Source: Chitinophagales bacterium
GTDB taxonomy: Bacteria; Bacteroidota; Bacteroidia; Chitinophagales; JADIYW01
Direction: 5' to 3'
NCBI GenBank assembly: GCA_017984135.1
Contig: JAGNZZ010000008.1
Coordinates: 21,318 to 85,317 of the forward strand
Length of the DNA: 64,000 nt
Made by a program: the position numbers and the translations under genes
In this document: in pieces, positions 1-8,495 of the stretch
How the letters are laid out: each line of letters begins with the position of its first letter
Numbering within the stretch: position 1 is the first letter of the stretch
The notes under the pieces: model-generated
The model's input: the letters and a program-made list of their open reading frames with translations, nothing else
Databases searched by the model: none
Told to the model about the DNA's origin: nothing

Positions 1-589
1 CTGCAGGTGGTGTGTAGTTATTCGTTAAATCTGCAATTTTTTGAAAACGTTCGCCTTCAGCTACATGTTCACTCATCATCATACTAATTGGATTTTGAAC
101 GGTTCCGAAAGGAGCTTGCACGCTAGTACCATCTAATGTTGCTTTTACCATTTTTCGAATGAAAGGAAATAATATTAATTCTTCTTTTTTCATGTGCATC
201 GTTAATTCTCCGGATGATTCTTTAAATTCGTCAAAAACAGTAATCAATTCAGGATGTCTGTCACCATGTACTTTCATTATTTTTTCTAAAAATGGCAAGA
301 TTTCTTGGATTTTTGTTTCCACATAACGATGGTGTTTTTTCTCAATATAATCGGCCAATAAATCTAATGGAAATGTATTGTAGTCGATGTTGTTGTTTTG
401 TTGTTGTGTGGTCGCATTTTCCAATTGTTGAATAAGCGTTGCTACGTCAATGTTTTTTAATGTACAAGCTTCATCTATGCTTCTATTTCCATTGCAACAG
501 AAATCTATTTTATTTTGCTTAAACACTGATGCTACTCGATAATCTTTTGCTACTAATTCACTAATAATTGTATCTTTTGTAATGCTCAT
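1..589 (-). CDS. ric: Iron-sulfur cluster repair di-iron protein RIC (ScdA/YtfE family), 3' end outside window
   Basis: Translating the minus strand from the ATG at 589 gives about 196 codons open to the window edge, so the C-terminus is missing. The N-terminal DUF542/ScdA-N domain carries the paired cysteines Cys31-Cys32 in FCCNGNRS. A hemerythrin-like domain follows, with histidines in KKHHRYVE, in VHGDRHPE and in a later SEHVAEGE. The family repairs iron-sulfur clusters damaged by nitric oxide or oxidants, in the cytoplasm, with a non-haem di-iron centre. The gene lies 104 bases downstream of a truncated globin and an Rrf2 regulator on the same strand, which fits a nitrosative-stress operon. 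It may also have its own promoter in the gap. The family call is very secure; the precise in vivo stressor is inferred. Confidence 0.93.
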   Translation of the reverse strand, partial: MSITKDTIISELVAKDYRVASVFKQNKIDFCCNGNRSIDEACTLKNIDVATLIQQLENATTQQQNNNIDYNTFPLDLLADYIEKKHHRYVETKIQEILPFLEKIMKVHGDRHPELITVFDEFKESSGELTMHMKKEELILFPFIRKMVKATLDGTSVQAPFGTVQNPISMMMSEHVAEGERFQKIADLTNNYTPPA

Positions 590-620
590 TTTTTTAGTAT
601 TTAATGTGATAAATTTTTTT

Positions 621-655
621 CAAAATTAATTGTTACGTTACTTTTTGTAAATGAT
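621..655 (-). promoter_or_regulatory. Probable internal promoter for ric
   Basis: On the minus strand a perfect TAnnTTTG element (TAATTTTG, 621-628) is preceded at 19 bases by TTTA, close to the Bacteroidota -33 TTTG. Transcription would start near 616, giving a leader of about 27 bases before the ATG at 589. An imperfect TTAC-N5-GTAA inverted repeat (637-650) lies between the two elements and could bind a regulator, but the match to any known site is weak. Confidence 0.45.
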
Positions 656-693
656 TTTTGTCATGTTCACAAATCCTGCTTGTTTCTATTTTT

Positions 694-1089
694 TTATAAT
701 AATGGTGTAGAACTGTTTTCTTGGTAATAATTTATTTTATATAAAAACATAGTGGCCATGCGTTCTCCTTGCCATTTTGCACGTTCTGCTCTAGCACCAA
801 CAAATAATGAATCTACAGTGGAATTAAACAATTGAACCCATCTGTCGAAATGTTGTTTCTCTACAGGTAATTTTGCATGTGGTACAAATGGACTTCCAAA
901 ATAAGTATGTTCATCAAATAAAACAGTTTGCCAGAAACGATACATTTTTTCTAAATGTTGTGGCCATTTATCTTGAATTACCTTATTAAAGATATCCGCC
1001 AATAAATCATCTTTTCGTATCGTTTCATAAAACGTGTCCACCATTAATTGAACGTCTTTTATGTCTTTTAAATCTTGTAATGATTCCAT
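694..1089 (-). CDS. Group III truncated haemoglobin
   Basis: This 131-residue protein has the length and motif pattern of group III truncated globins. An early FYETIRKDDLLADIF helix is followed by the WPQHLEKMYRFWQTVLF block and PFVPHAKLP, and the proximal haem histidine is in KQHFDRW at about residue 80. Group III globins bind haem and are commonly found in nitric-oxide or microaerobic response gene sets; their exact reaction is less settled than that of flavohaemoglobin. It starts four bases after the stop of the Rrf2 gene, so it is surely co-transcribed with it, and RIC follows. The operon suggests a role in detoxifying or sensing NO. The start ATG is supported by the tight spacing. Confidence 0.93.
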   Translation of the reverse strand: MESLQDLKDIKDVQLMVDTFYETIRKDDLLADIFNKVIQDKWPQHLEKMYRFWQTVLFDEHTYFGSPFVPHAKLPVEKQHFDRWVQLFNSTVDSLFVGARAERAKWQGERMATMFLYKINYYQENSSTPLL

Positions 1090-1092
1090 TGT

Positions 1093-1554
1093 TTATCGTT
1101 TACATTCTTTTAAATAACGTTCGCCATTTAGAATTGTTTTTCCAGATTTTACGCCAATGGCTAATTGCTCAATCGTAGTAGATTCCAACATTTTTTTTAG
1201 CTCCATACGAACATTTACATATTGATGATGAAGCAAACATGGATTTTTATCACTGCATTCTGCCATTCCCATGGAACATGCTTTGTAAATCGCATCTCCA
1301 TCAATGGCTTTCACAATTTGACTTAATTTAATTTTCTCTCGTTGTGCTTTTGTCATTTCAAATCCACCGTAAGGTCCTTTAATGGATTCCACTAAGTTTT
1401 GCTTGGTTAATGTGCCTAATACTTTTGCAGTAAAAGCTTCTGGTGTACCAGTGTTTTCTGCAATGTCACCAATTTTTACACGCCTGTCTTCTTTTGATTG
1501 TATGGCAATATAAACCACTGCTTTTATTCCATATTCACATGCTTTTGAAAACAT
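1093..1554 (-). CDS. Rrf2-family iron-sulfur transcription regulator (NsrR/IscR-like)
   Basis: The protein is 153 residues from the preferred start. A winged helix-turn-helix (YGIKAVVYIA, IAENTGTPEAFTAKVLGTL, GPYGGFEM) is followed by a cysteine triad C-x6-C-x5-C in the segment CSMGMAECSDKNPC. Such triads in Rrf2 proteins ligate an iron-sulfur cluster that reacts with NO or reports cluster status. An ATG at 1578 in the same frame is unlikely to be the start because it lies within the -7 promoter element; the ATG at 1554 (MFSKACEYGIKA) matches usual family N-termini. The operon with a truncated globin and RIC points to an NsrR-like repressor acting on its own promoter. The cysteine spacing differs slightly from IscR, so NsrR versus IscR remains open. 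Confidence 0.92.
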   Translation of the reverse strand: MFSKACEYGIKAVVYIAIQSKEDRRVKIGDIAENTGTPEAFTAKVLGTLTKQNLVESIKGPYGGFEMTKAQREKIKLSQIVKAIDGDAIYKACSMGMAECSDKNPCLLHHQYVNVRMELKKMLESTTIEQLAIGVKSGKTILNGERYLKECKR

Positions 1555-1575
1555 CTTTTTTACGTAATTTGAGAG

Positions 1576-1619
1576 CAAAGATAATAGCTTTTTTTATTTC
1601 CGACAAATTTGTCCGAAAT
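1576..1619 (-). promoter_or_regulatory. Promoter and Rrf2-type operator of the NO-stress operon
   Basis: On the minus strand a perfect -7 element TATCTTTG lies at 1576-1583. Twenty bases upstream is a TTTG that fits the -33 element. That TTTG is inside a 24-base inverted repeat (1596-1619) with 12-base arms that differ at one position; the core is GACAAATTTGTC. The palindrome therefore covers the -33 element of the promoter for the Rrf2 gene, the layout expected for an autorepressor. The -7 element also overlaps the more distal possible ATG at 1578, which favours the start at 1554. Confidence 0.75.
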
Positions 1620-1685
1620 ATTTAACATACAGATTGAAGCGTATTAATTTGATATTAAAATATTGTAAATTACTGTTTAGGCATT

Positions 1686-2819
1686 CTATTCGTCTAATTT
1701 AAATAGTTCACTTAATTGTTGTCGATTGATGGAATTTGGAGTTCCTTTTAAACAGAAATTTCGAATGTTACATATAATAGGATTTTCCCAATGTGCAATT
1801 TTTCCAAGCAACCAACTTGTATTGACTACTTTGTGTGCTTTTTTTAATCGAATGGTATTGTATGCTTTAAATGCATCATTTAATGAATAACCATTGCTTA
1901 TTAATTTTCCTATGATATAGGTATCTTCAATGGCTTGGCAAGCTCCTTGTCCTAAATTTGGAGTAGTAGCATGTGCTGCATCACCAATCAAACAAATATT
2001 TTTTTGATGCCATTTTTTTATAGGCTTCAAGTCTATAATTTCACTGAAAAATATTTTTTCAGGTAAAGTAGTTTTAATTATTTCTAAAATTTGTGGATGA
2101 AATTCTTTAAATCTTTCAGTTAATGGAATTTCCTTTTTATCACTATTGTCTTCATTAATCAATGCATACCAATACACTTCATTTTTATTAATTTTTACAA
2201 ATCCAAATCGTTTTCCTTTATGCCAAGCTTCTAGTGCTTCATGAGTATAATGTTCCGGTAATTCTATTTCACAAACACCACGCCAACAAGGCTGATGCGC
2301 ATTTCGTAATTTACCTTTTTCAAATAAAGAATCTCGAACAGTTGATTTTATTCCATCCGCAGCAATTACATACTTACTCGTTTGTGCACTACCATCTTCA
2401 AAATAGAGTTGAAAGCCGGCATTTATTTTTTCTATTTTCTCAATTTTTTTTGACAAATGAATATGTTTCCTGCCAATTTCATCTGCCAGTATTTGTTGTA
2501 AATCTGCTCGATGTATAGCAACATTATAAACGTGATATTTTTTTTCAAATGCAGCAACGTCAAAGGTAGAAAGTATATTAAAATTATTATCTGTAATAGA
2601 TAAAGCATTTACCTTATTACCAACGGTTTCAATTTTGTGATGAATGGCTAATTTTTTATAAACTTGCATAGCATTGTTGGCAATAATGATTCCCGCACCA
2701 ACAGGTTGTATGGCTGTTGCACTTTCAAATAGTTGAAATGGAATTCCATTTTGTTTGAGGATTAATCCCATTGTCAAACCTCCAATTCCCGCACCAATTA
2801 TAGTGATTACTTCATTCAT
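1686..2819 (-). CDS. FAD-dependent aromatic-type monooxygenase (UbiH/salicylate hydroxylase-like)
   Basis: This 377-residue flavoprotein begins with the dinucleotide-binding motif GAGIGGL (residues 9-15) and an acidic residue closing the second strand (QLFES). It carries the class A flavin monooxygenase signature GDAAHATTPNLGQG near residue 278, and the DG segment VIAADGIKSTVR sits midway. These are the three fingerprints of single-component FAD monooxygenases that hydroxylate aromatic or polycyclic substrates with NAD(P)H and oxygen. Length is normal and no signal peptide or membrane anchor is visible, so it is cytoplasmic. TetX belongs to the same superfamily, but I see nothing that assigns tetracycline as substrate. 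No neighbour indicates a pathway. Substrate unknown. Confidence 0.88.
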   Translation of the reverse strand: MNEVITIIGAGIGGLTMGLILKQNGIPFQLFESATAIQPVGAGIIIANNAMQVYKKLAIHHKIETVGNKVNALSITDNNFNILSTFDVAAFEKKYHVYNVAIHRADLQQILADEIGRKHIHLSKKIEKIEKINAGFQLYFEDGSAQTSKYVIAADGIKSTVRDSLFEKGKLRNAHQPCWRGVCEIELPEHYTHEALEAWHKGKRFGFVKINKNEVYWYALINEDNSDKKEIPLTERFKEFHPQILEIIKTTLPEKIFFSEIIDLKPIKKWHQKNICLIGDAAHATTPNLGQGACQAIEDTYIIGKLISNGYSLNDAFKAYNTIRLKKAHKVVNTSWLLGKIAHWENPIICNIRNFCLKGTPNSINRQQLSELFKLDE

Positions 2820-2850
2820 TTTAGCTATTAATTACTATGTGAAAATACAT

Positions 2851-3590
2851 TTAATTTTGAATAATATTTTCCATTAATTTCAATTCCTTATTAATCGCAC
2901 AACTCTCACCTAAGTAATTGCCACGTCCTCCGAAAATTCTATAATTTACTTGTTGGAATTAATGAAATGATGATTAATATCTGTAAGTGTTTCTATGTAC
3001 TGTTCCCATTTTATAAACATTACCAATTATGAAATTTAGATGCATTCATTATCGCTAAAATATTTAAAATTCAACATTTGATTCGCACATTGTTTGTATA
3101 AATTTTAAGTGTATGCTCATTCGGGTTGACTTCTAAGAAGGCATTTTTTTAGTTTTTTTTGCATTTGTTCAAATGCTTCATTTTTCATAAACACCAAAAA
3201 TTAGAAAAGGCACCATCGCGTTTCTGTAACACAAAACCAGTAATAATTTTGCTACACACTTTAGGATACAGCATGGCTAATTTTAGGACTTTCATTCCAT
3301 CATTGCTAGATCCAAAATAGTTGCTTTGGCAATTCCAAAAAAAATGCAAAATAATTACTGCATCGTTGGCATATTGTTCAAATGAAAGTAGGTGTATTTC
3401 TGTATTCCGTGCGAACATGTGCTTCAATTGCGATTAATTTTCTCATTTTTGATAAATAATGAATAATTCTACCAAATGTAGTTTGTATCATAGAGCCACC
3501 ACCTTACAATAATACTAGAAGTTAGCATCTCCAGATATTTTATAATACATTGAAATGCCATTTATTTTGGCATACCTATTTTGAAAATTT
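2851..3590 (-). pseudogene. Decayed alpha/beta-hydrolase gene
   Basis: Three-frame reading of the minus strand recovers an ordered series of alpha/beta-hydrolase segments broken by stops and frameshifts. First comes an N-terminal piece RYAKINGISMYYKISGD (just below 3590). Next is a stretch around 3480-3510 resembling HGGGSxIQTTFGRI. Then the largest open piece (3185-3427) has SFEQYANDAV, a nucleophile-elbow-like GSSNDGMKVLKLAMLYP and LQKRDGAFSNFW. FEQMQKKLKKAFLEVNPN and NQMLNFKYFSDNE follow, and finally FGGRGNYLGES near the C-terminus with a stop at 2851. The order and spacing match small Bacteroidota hydrolases of this fold. At least three frame changes and several stops make a functional product implausible. 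The open 80-codon piece alone should not be annotated as a gene. Confidence 0.8.
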
Positions 3591-3765
3591 GCTTTATAGA
3601 ATGTATTTTACCTGCAATTAAATTACTTAAATTATGTTACTTTCATTTCTGTTGACTTTTATTTGGTAGATAAAAATATTTCTTAACAATAGAGAATTTT
3701 AAAATTCCAATGCAAGCATTATATTTAGAATTATTTTAAACAATTATTTAAATATCAAAAAAAAC

Positions 3766-5076
3766 ATGAATGACACTCCATTAGCTAAGATGTTTGTTGC
3801 TTTTAACAACGTTTTAGACAGTAAAGTGGGAACGTCTTTAGGCTTGCGTAAATGGGTAGAAAAAATTACCTATCAAGGCACGTATCAAGGAGTAAACCTC
3901 ACAAAAAAAGCATCGCGAATTTTTCCTAAAACTGGCAAACAAGAGGTTGCAAAACGATTAGACGATGCAAAAAAATCTGATTTATTTGATTTGCATTTAA
4001 CGGAAGAGCAACAGATGATTCAGCAAACTATTCAGCAATTTGCTACGCAGTATTTAAGAAAAAATGCCGAAAAAATAAATGTAGATTGTGCAATTCCAAA
4101 TGAAATTATTAAAGAATATCAAGCTTTAGGGTTGCCATATTATTCCGTGCCCGAAGCATTAGGCGGTGTATTGACAGATAAAGCCACCGTTACTCAAATG
4201 CTCATTGCTGAAGAAATGGCTTATGGTGATTTAGGCATGGCCGTTGCCTTATTAACACCAGTCAATGCCTTAAATGCAATTACTCGATGGGGAACAGCAG
4301 CACAACAAGAGCAATATATACCTGCATTTTTAGACGAGCAACAACCTTTGAATGCGGTGATTGCTATTAATGAACCTTCACCCTTGTTTGATCCATTTAC
4401 ATTGGCTACTCAAGCAGAAAAAAATGGGAATAAATATACCTTAAATGGCGTGAAAGCTACTGTACCATTGGTAAACTCAGCAGAGTTATTTTTAGTTGCT
4501 GCAAATGTAGAAGGCGAAGGACCAGCTTTGTTTTTAGTCGATTCATCTGCCGAAGGTTTGGAAGTGGAAACTCAAAATGCAATGGGACTAAGACCTGCAG
4601 CAATGGGAAATATTAAGTTGAAAAATGTTGAAATAAATGCCGATGCACGATTAGGCGATGATACATTTGATTACGCGACATTGATTAGTTATGCTCGTTT
4701 AGGTTGGTGTGCATTAGCCGTAGGCACCGCAAAAGCAATTTTAGATGAAGTGATTCCGTATGCTAATGAACGAATTGCGTTTGGAGAACCCATTTCTAAC
4801 CGACAATCTGTTGCTTTTATGATTGCAAATATTCGAATTGAAATGGATAGTATGAAAATATTAATGGAACGTGCTGCTGCACTAGCAGAGCAAGGGAAAC
4901 CATTTCAAAGAGAAGCATATTTGGCTGCCGTTGCATGCCAAGAATACGCCATGAACATTGGTACAGATGGCGTTCAATTATTTGGAGGAATTGGTTTTAT
5001 GAGAGATTTTCCGGCAGAACGTTGGTATAGAGATCTCAGAGCAGTATCATGGAATTTTAATGCCATGCATCTTTAA
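3766..5076 (+). CDS. Acyl-CoA dehydrogenase family protein lacking the usual C-terminal catalytic segment
   Basis: The protein is 436 residues, with an N-terminal extension of roughly 75 residues before the acyl-CoA dehydrogenase N-terminal helices (LTEEQQMIQQTIQQFA). The middle beta-domain region has INEPSPLFDP where the canonical flavin-contact segment is TEPGAGSD. The C-terminal helical domain contains LFGGIGFMRDFPAERWYRDLRAV. It ends 11 residues after that block, so the usual (Y/F)EGT(S/T)EIQ segment with the catalytic glutamate is absent. The neighbouring gene 19 bases downstream encodes a complete paralog, so the two probably act together. Function by homology: FAD-dependent dehydrogenation of an acyl-CoA, or a structural partner in a heteromer. 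I see no frameshift. Confidence 0.9.
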   Translation: MNDTPLAKMFVAFNNVLDSKVGTSLGLRKWVEKITYQGTYQGVNLTKKASRIFPKTGKQEVAKRLDDAKKSDLFDLHLTEEQQMIQQTIQQFATQYLRKNAEKINVDCAIPNEIIKEYQALGLPYYSVPEALGGVLTDKATVTQMLIAEEMAYGDLGMAVALLTPVNALNAITRWGTAAQQEQYIPAFLDEQQPLNAVIAINEPSPLFDPFTLATQAEKNGNKYTLNGVKATVPLVNSAELFLVAANVEGEGPALFLVDSSAEGLEVETQNAMGLRPAAMGNIKLKNVEINADARLGDDTFDYATLISYARLGWCALAVGTAKAILDEVIPYANERIAFGEPISNRQSVAFMIANIRIEMDSMKILMERAAALAEQGKPFQREAYLAAVACQEYAMNIGTDGVQLFGGIGFMRDFPAERWYRDLRAVSWNFNAMHL

Positions 5077-5095
5077 TCTTTAAAAATTTAAAAAA

Positions 5096-6295
5096 ATGAA
5101 TCTCGAAATACCCAAAAAATTTAAACCAGTAAAAGAGGCTGCATTAATGGCAGCAAAATCAGTATTTAGACCGATTTCCCGAAAGTACGATACCTTGGAA
5201 CATGATTATCCTAAAGAATTAGACTTATTTGCAGCCGCATTAGATGGCATGAATGATGCAGGTTCTTCAATAGGTGGTGCAACTGGAAGTAGAGGCGAAA
5301 CTGTAGATAAAAACGTAGTACGTAATGGCGGTAATATGGCTAGTGTGATTAATATTATGACGATGTGCTATGGTGATGTCGGTTTGTTATTAGCCATACC
5401 TCGTCAAGGCTTAGGAAATGCTGCCATTAGTGCAGTGGCAAATGATGAACAACTCCAACGCTTCGGAAAATTATGGGCAGCCATGGCCATTACCGAACCA
5501 GGCGCCGGATCTGATTCTGCTGCGATTACAACAACAGCCGTAAAAGATGGCGATGAATATATTTTGAATGGTGAAAAGATATTTGTTACAGCCGGTGAGC
5601 GCGCAGATGCCATTGTGGTTTGGGCTTCTTTGGATAAAAACTTAGGTCGTGCAGCCATAAAATCTTTTGTGGTGGAGAAAGGAACACCAGGCATGGAATT
5701 GGTTCGTTTAGAAACAAAAATGGGCATAAGAGCTTCCGATACTGCTGCAATTTCATTTGTGAATTGTAGAGTTCCTGCTGCCAATTTATTAGGCTCTCCT
5801 GAAATTGATGTGAAAAATGGATTTGCCGGCGTGATGGAAACGTTCGATAATACACGTCCGTTTGTGGCTGCGATGGCTGTAGGTTGTGCAGAAGCAGCTT
5901 TAGAAAGAACGAAAGAATTATTGCAAAATCAAATCAACTTAAATTATACATCGCCTATTAATAATTTAAATGCCGTTGAAGCTGAAATTTTAAAATTAGA
6001 AGCCGATTATGAAGCAGCTAGATTATTGACTATCAAAGCAGCGTGGATGGCCGATAATAAAATTCCAAATTCAATGGAAGCTTCAATTTGTAAAGCGAAA
6101 GCCGGAAGAATTGGAAATAAAATTACTTTAAAATGTGTGGAACTATGTAGTAGTATCGGATATTCAGAAGGAGAATTGTTGGAAAAATGGGCAAGAGATT
6201 CTAAAATATTAGATATTTTTGAAGGCACACAACAAATTCAACAGTTGATTATAGCCAGAAGATTATTAGGTAAATCATCCAAAGATTTAAAATAA
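5096..6295 (+). CDS. Acyl-CoA dehydrogenase
   Basis: This 399-residue flavoenzyme has all the usual segments. They are a helical N-terminal domain, the flavin/substrate signature AITEPGAGSDSAAI, the FVTAGERADAIVVWA stretch of the beta domain, the LETKMGIRASDTAAI signature and a C-terminal helical domain. It ends with ILDIFEGTQQIQQLIIARRLLG, whose glutamate occupies the catalytic base position. It catalyses alpha,beta-dehydrogenation of an acyl-CoA, passing electrons to electron-transfer flavoprotein. It follows a divergent paralog by 19 bases and is probably co-transcribed. The convergent downstream gene is an acyl-CoA synthetase, which supports a role in fatty-acid degradation. Chain-length preference cannot be read from the sequence. 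Confidence 0.95.
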   Translation: MNLEIPKKFKPVKEAALMAAKSVFRPISRKYDTLEHDYPKELDLFAAALDGMNDAGSSIGGATGSRGETVDKNVVRNGGNMASVINIMTMCYGDVGLLLAIPRQGLGNAAISAVANDEQLQRFGKLWAAMAITEPGAGSDSAAITTTAVKDGDEYILNGEKIFVTAGERADAIVVWASLDKNLGRAAIKSFVVEKGTPGMELVRLETKMGIRASDTAAISFVNCRVPAANLLGSPEIDVKNGFAGVMETFDNTRPFVAAMAVGCAEAALERTKELLQNQINLNYTSPINNLNAVEAEILKLEADYEAARLLTIKAAWMADNKIPNSMEASICKAKAGRIGNKITLKCVELCSSIGYSEGELLEKWARDSKILDIFEGTQQIQQLIIARRLLGKSSKDLK

Positions 6296-6317
6296 TTTAT
6301 TGTAAATAAATAAATGA

Positions 6318-6343
6318 TAAACCTCGACTAGAGTCGAGGTTTA
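6318..6343. terminator. Bidirectional intrinsic terminator
   Basis: A perfect inverted repeat with 12-base arms (TAAACCTCGACT and its complement) and a two-base centre lies between the convergent acyl-CoA dehydrogenase and acyl-CoA synthetase genes. It is flanked by A-rich sequence on the left and T-rich sequence on the right, so it can terminate transcription from both sides. Confidence 0.9.
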
Positions 6344-6345
6344 TT

Positions 6346-8169
6346 TTATTTAATCCCATTTTCGGCTATCTCTTTTAAATGTGCTGGAGTTAGTATTTGA
6401 TAGTTTTCTTTTCTATTTCTTTTTATCCAAACAGGAGCACTTGTTTGGTCATAACTTTCTGTCTTTAATTCTTTTTTAATAATTTTAAAGGTAGATGTAA
6501 ATTCAAAATCATCTACGAATCGAATAAAAACAGGTACAGCATAAGAAGGCAATTCTTGTTGTAAATAATCTTCAAAATCTTTCCAATTGAAACTTGTTTT
6601 TTTATGGAGCTGAATGGCAGCCATTCCGGCTTTTCCATCTGTTTTAGGAATACTTACTCCATAAACAGTACTTTGATTAACTGCTGAAAATTTATTGATA
6701 ATTTCTTCTACTTCTGCGGTTGATACATTTTCACCTTTCCATCTAAAAGTATCGCCTTCACGATCGACGAATTGCGTATGCAAAAAACCAATGTTTCGCA
6801 TGATATCGCCAGTATTATACCACAAATCATTTTTGCTAAAAGCATTTCTGAAAATTTTCTTTTCGTTTTCTTCTTTTTTGATATAACCAGGAAAAGGATA
6901 TTTGTCGGAAATTTCAAAAATCATCAATCCCACTTCACCCCATTTTACTTTTTTCAAAAAACCTTTTCTATCATAAATTGGTTCACCTTTTTCTCGGTCG
7001 TATTCTATAATTTCAAACTTAGTGGCACACCAACCTACAGTGTTGTCTAAGTTGAGCGTATTGGTGAATGTCATATTTCCTTCTGATGAAGCATAAAATT
7101 CGTACACTTCTTTAATGTTAAAGCGTTCTTTAAAACCTTTCCAAATATCCGGACGCAATCCATTGCCTATAATTTTATTGATGTGATGTTGAGTGTCTAA
7201 ACTGCTTGCAGGCGTATTGTATAAATACCTGCAAATGTCGCCAATATAAATGAATGCAGTTGCCTTGTATTGAATGGCATCTTTCCAAAATTCAGAGGCA
7301 GAGAATTTTCTACGAATGGCCATTGCTGCGCCACTGGCGGCAGAGCTTGACCATGCAATTAACAATGCATTAGAATGATAAAATGGAATACTTACATAAA
7401 TAACATCTTTACTGTTTAATCCTAAATTTACCTTGCCAAACCAATACATGCAACTCAACCATTTTCGATGTGTTTGTATAGATGCCTTTGGCATTCCAGT
7501 AGTTCCAGAAGTGAAAATAAAGGCAAAAGGTGCGCCAGATTGTATTTCGCGTACGCCTTTTATGTTTGTTTTTGATAGCTTAGGAATGATGTTGGATGCT
7601 GAGATATAATGTGATGGAAGTGTTGTATCCTTCTTATCATGAATTCCGATAAAAACCTTTTTTGAAGGCGATTGAATGTCTGATTTTATAGTTTCGAATG
7701 CATCTATTAATTCTTCACCTACAATAAAATATCCATTGTTTTTTTGGTTGATGCTATGTGCTAAAATAGATGCACGTTGATTGGAATTAATTAAAGAAGC
7801 AATTGCTCCAATTTTTGCTAATGCTGCTACTATAAATAGAACTTCAGGTCTGTTTTCTAAATAGACAATCACCACATCATTTTTTTGTACACCTTGTTCC
7901 AGCAAAAAGTGAGCATATTGATTTACTGTCTCATTGAGCTGCTCATGTGTCCATTTTTTTTCTTCAAATAAAATGGCATTTTTGTTTTTATAACGGATGG
8001 CATTATATTCTAATATTCTTCCTATTGATTGTTTATCAGAATCGTTAAGTAATAATGCAGGAATACCTCCAAAAATTAATCCTGGAATTTTACCAGGCAA
8101 TCGTTGTAAAATTTGAGGAACGATATCAAACAATCGTATGCTTTGGTTTTTATTTGTGGAATTTGGCAC
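6346..8169 (-). CDS. Very-long-chain/FATP-type acyl-CoA synthetase
   Basis: The protein is 607 residues of the ANL adenylate-forming superfamily. The P-loop-like signature FTSGTTGMPKAS lies near residue 220, EFYASSEGN marks the adenine-binding region, and YNTGD near residue 445 is followed by FVDREGDTFRWKGENVST, which is characteristic of the FATP/SLC27 (FadD6-like) subgroup. Members activate long or very long fatty acids with ATP and CoA, often while taking them up at the inner membrane. Hydrophobic stretches near residues 25-45 could associate it with membrane. It is convergent with two acyl-CoA dehydrogenases and shares their terminator, consistent with a lipid degradation neighbourhood. 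Substrate chain length is not determinable. Confidence 0.93.
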   Translation of the reverse strand: MPNSTNKNQSIRLFDIVPQILQRLPGKIPGLIFGGIPALLLNDSDKQSIGRILEYNAIRYKNKNAILFEEKKWTHEQLNETVNQYAHFLLEQGVQKNDVVIVYLENRPEVLFIVAALAKIGAIASLINSNQRASILAHSINQKNNGYFIVGEELIDAFETIKSDIQSPSKKVFIGIHDKKDTTLPSHYISASNIIPKLSKTNIKGVREIQSGAPFAFIFTSGTTGMPKASIQTHRKWLSCMYWFGKVNLGLNSKDVIYVSIPFYHSNALLIAWSSSAASGAAMAIRRKFSASEFWKDAIQYKATAFIYIGDICRYLYNTPASSLDTQHHINKIIGNGLRPDIWKGFKERFNIKEVYEFYASSEGNMTFTNTLNLDNTVGWCATKFEIIEYDREKGEPIYDRKGFLKKVKWGEVGLMIFEISDKYPFPGYIKKEENEKKIFRNAFSKNDLWYNTGDIMRNIGFLHTQFVDREGDTFRWKGENVSTAEVEEIINKFSAVNQSTVYGVSIPKTDGKAGMAAIQLHKKTSFNWKDFEDYLQQELPSYAVPVFIRFVDDFEFTSTFKIIKKELKTESYDQTSAPVWIKRNRKENYQILTPAHLKEIAENGIK

Positions 8170-8297
8170 GAATGAAATATTTTAATAAAAATACATTCTT
8201 CTTGTTTATATACCAACAAATGTCAGAAACTTAACTTGTTTTTTTTAGGTGAAATTGAAATTATTTAATCTTGGTAAAAGAAAAGAAATCGACATGA

Positions 8298-8492
8298 TTA
8301 GCTTTCAACCTTAGTTTTTTTTTCAAATAATGAAAATAATAATCCACCCATAACAGCTCCATAAATTGTGCTGTTTAGAGGTTTGGACGTAATCGCACAA
8401 GTTCCGGAAGCACATCCTACAAATTTCCAATATAAAAATCCCAAAATTGCACCCAATAGTACGCCAATAGTTATTAGTATTTTGTTTCTCAT
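8298..8492 (-). CDS. Small membrane protein, DUF6132-like
   Basis: This 64-residue protein has two predicted transmembrane helices (about residues 5-23 and 42-58) flanking a short loop with two cysteines in VGCASGTCAITSKPLN. The pattern matches a small membrane family known as DUF6132; no biochemical role is established. It begins three bases after the stop of the haem protein gene and belongs to the metallo-hydrolase/rhodanese operon. The two loop cysteines in a persulfide-related operon make a sulfur-carrier or disulfide role plausible, but this is only inference. Confidence 0.8.
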   Translation of the reverse strand: MRNKILITIGVLLGAILGFLYWKFVGCASGTCAITSKPLNSTIYGAVMGGLLFSLFEKKTKVES

Positions 8493-8495
8493 TTA

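Noticed and set aside
1..6. CTGCAG at the window edge as a cloning junction
   Set aside because: It is an in-frame part of a conserved RIC protein segment (YTPPA), so a restriction-site artefact is not needed to explain it.
1443..1625. A plus-strand 60-codon open frame overlapping the Rrf2 gene
   Set aside because: It lies antisense to a well-supported regulator and its operator, and shows no protein-like pattern.
1686..2819. A TetX-type tetracycline monooxygenase
   Set aside because: Only the general flavin-monooxygenase fingerprints are seen; there is no specific similarity that would assign tetracycline.
3185..3427. An 80-codon open frame as a separate gene
   Set aside because: It is one readable piece of a decayed alpha/beta-hydrolase gene; the rest of the fold is recovered in other frames on both sides.
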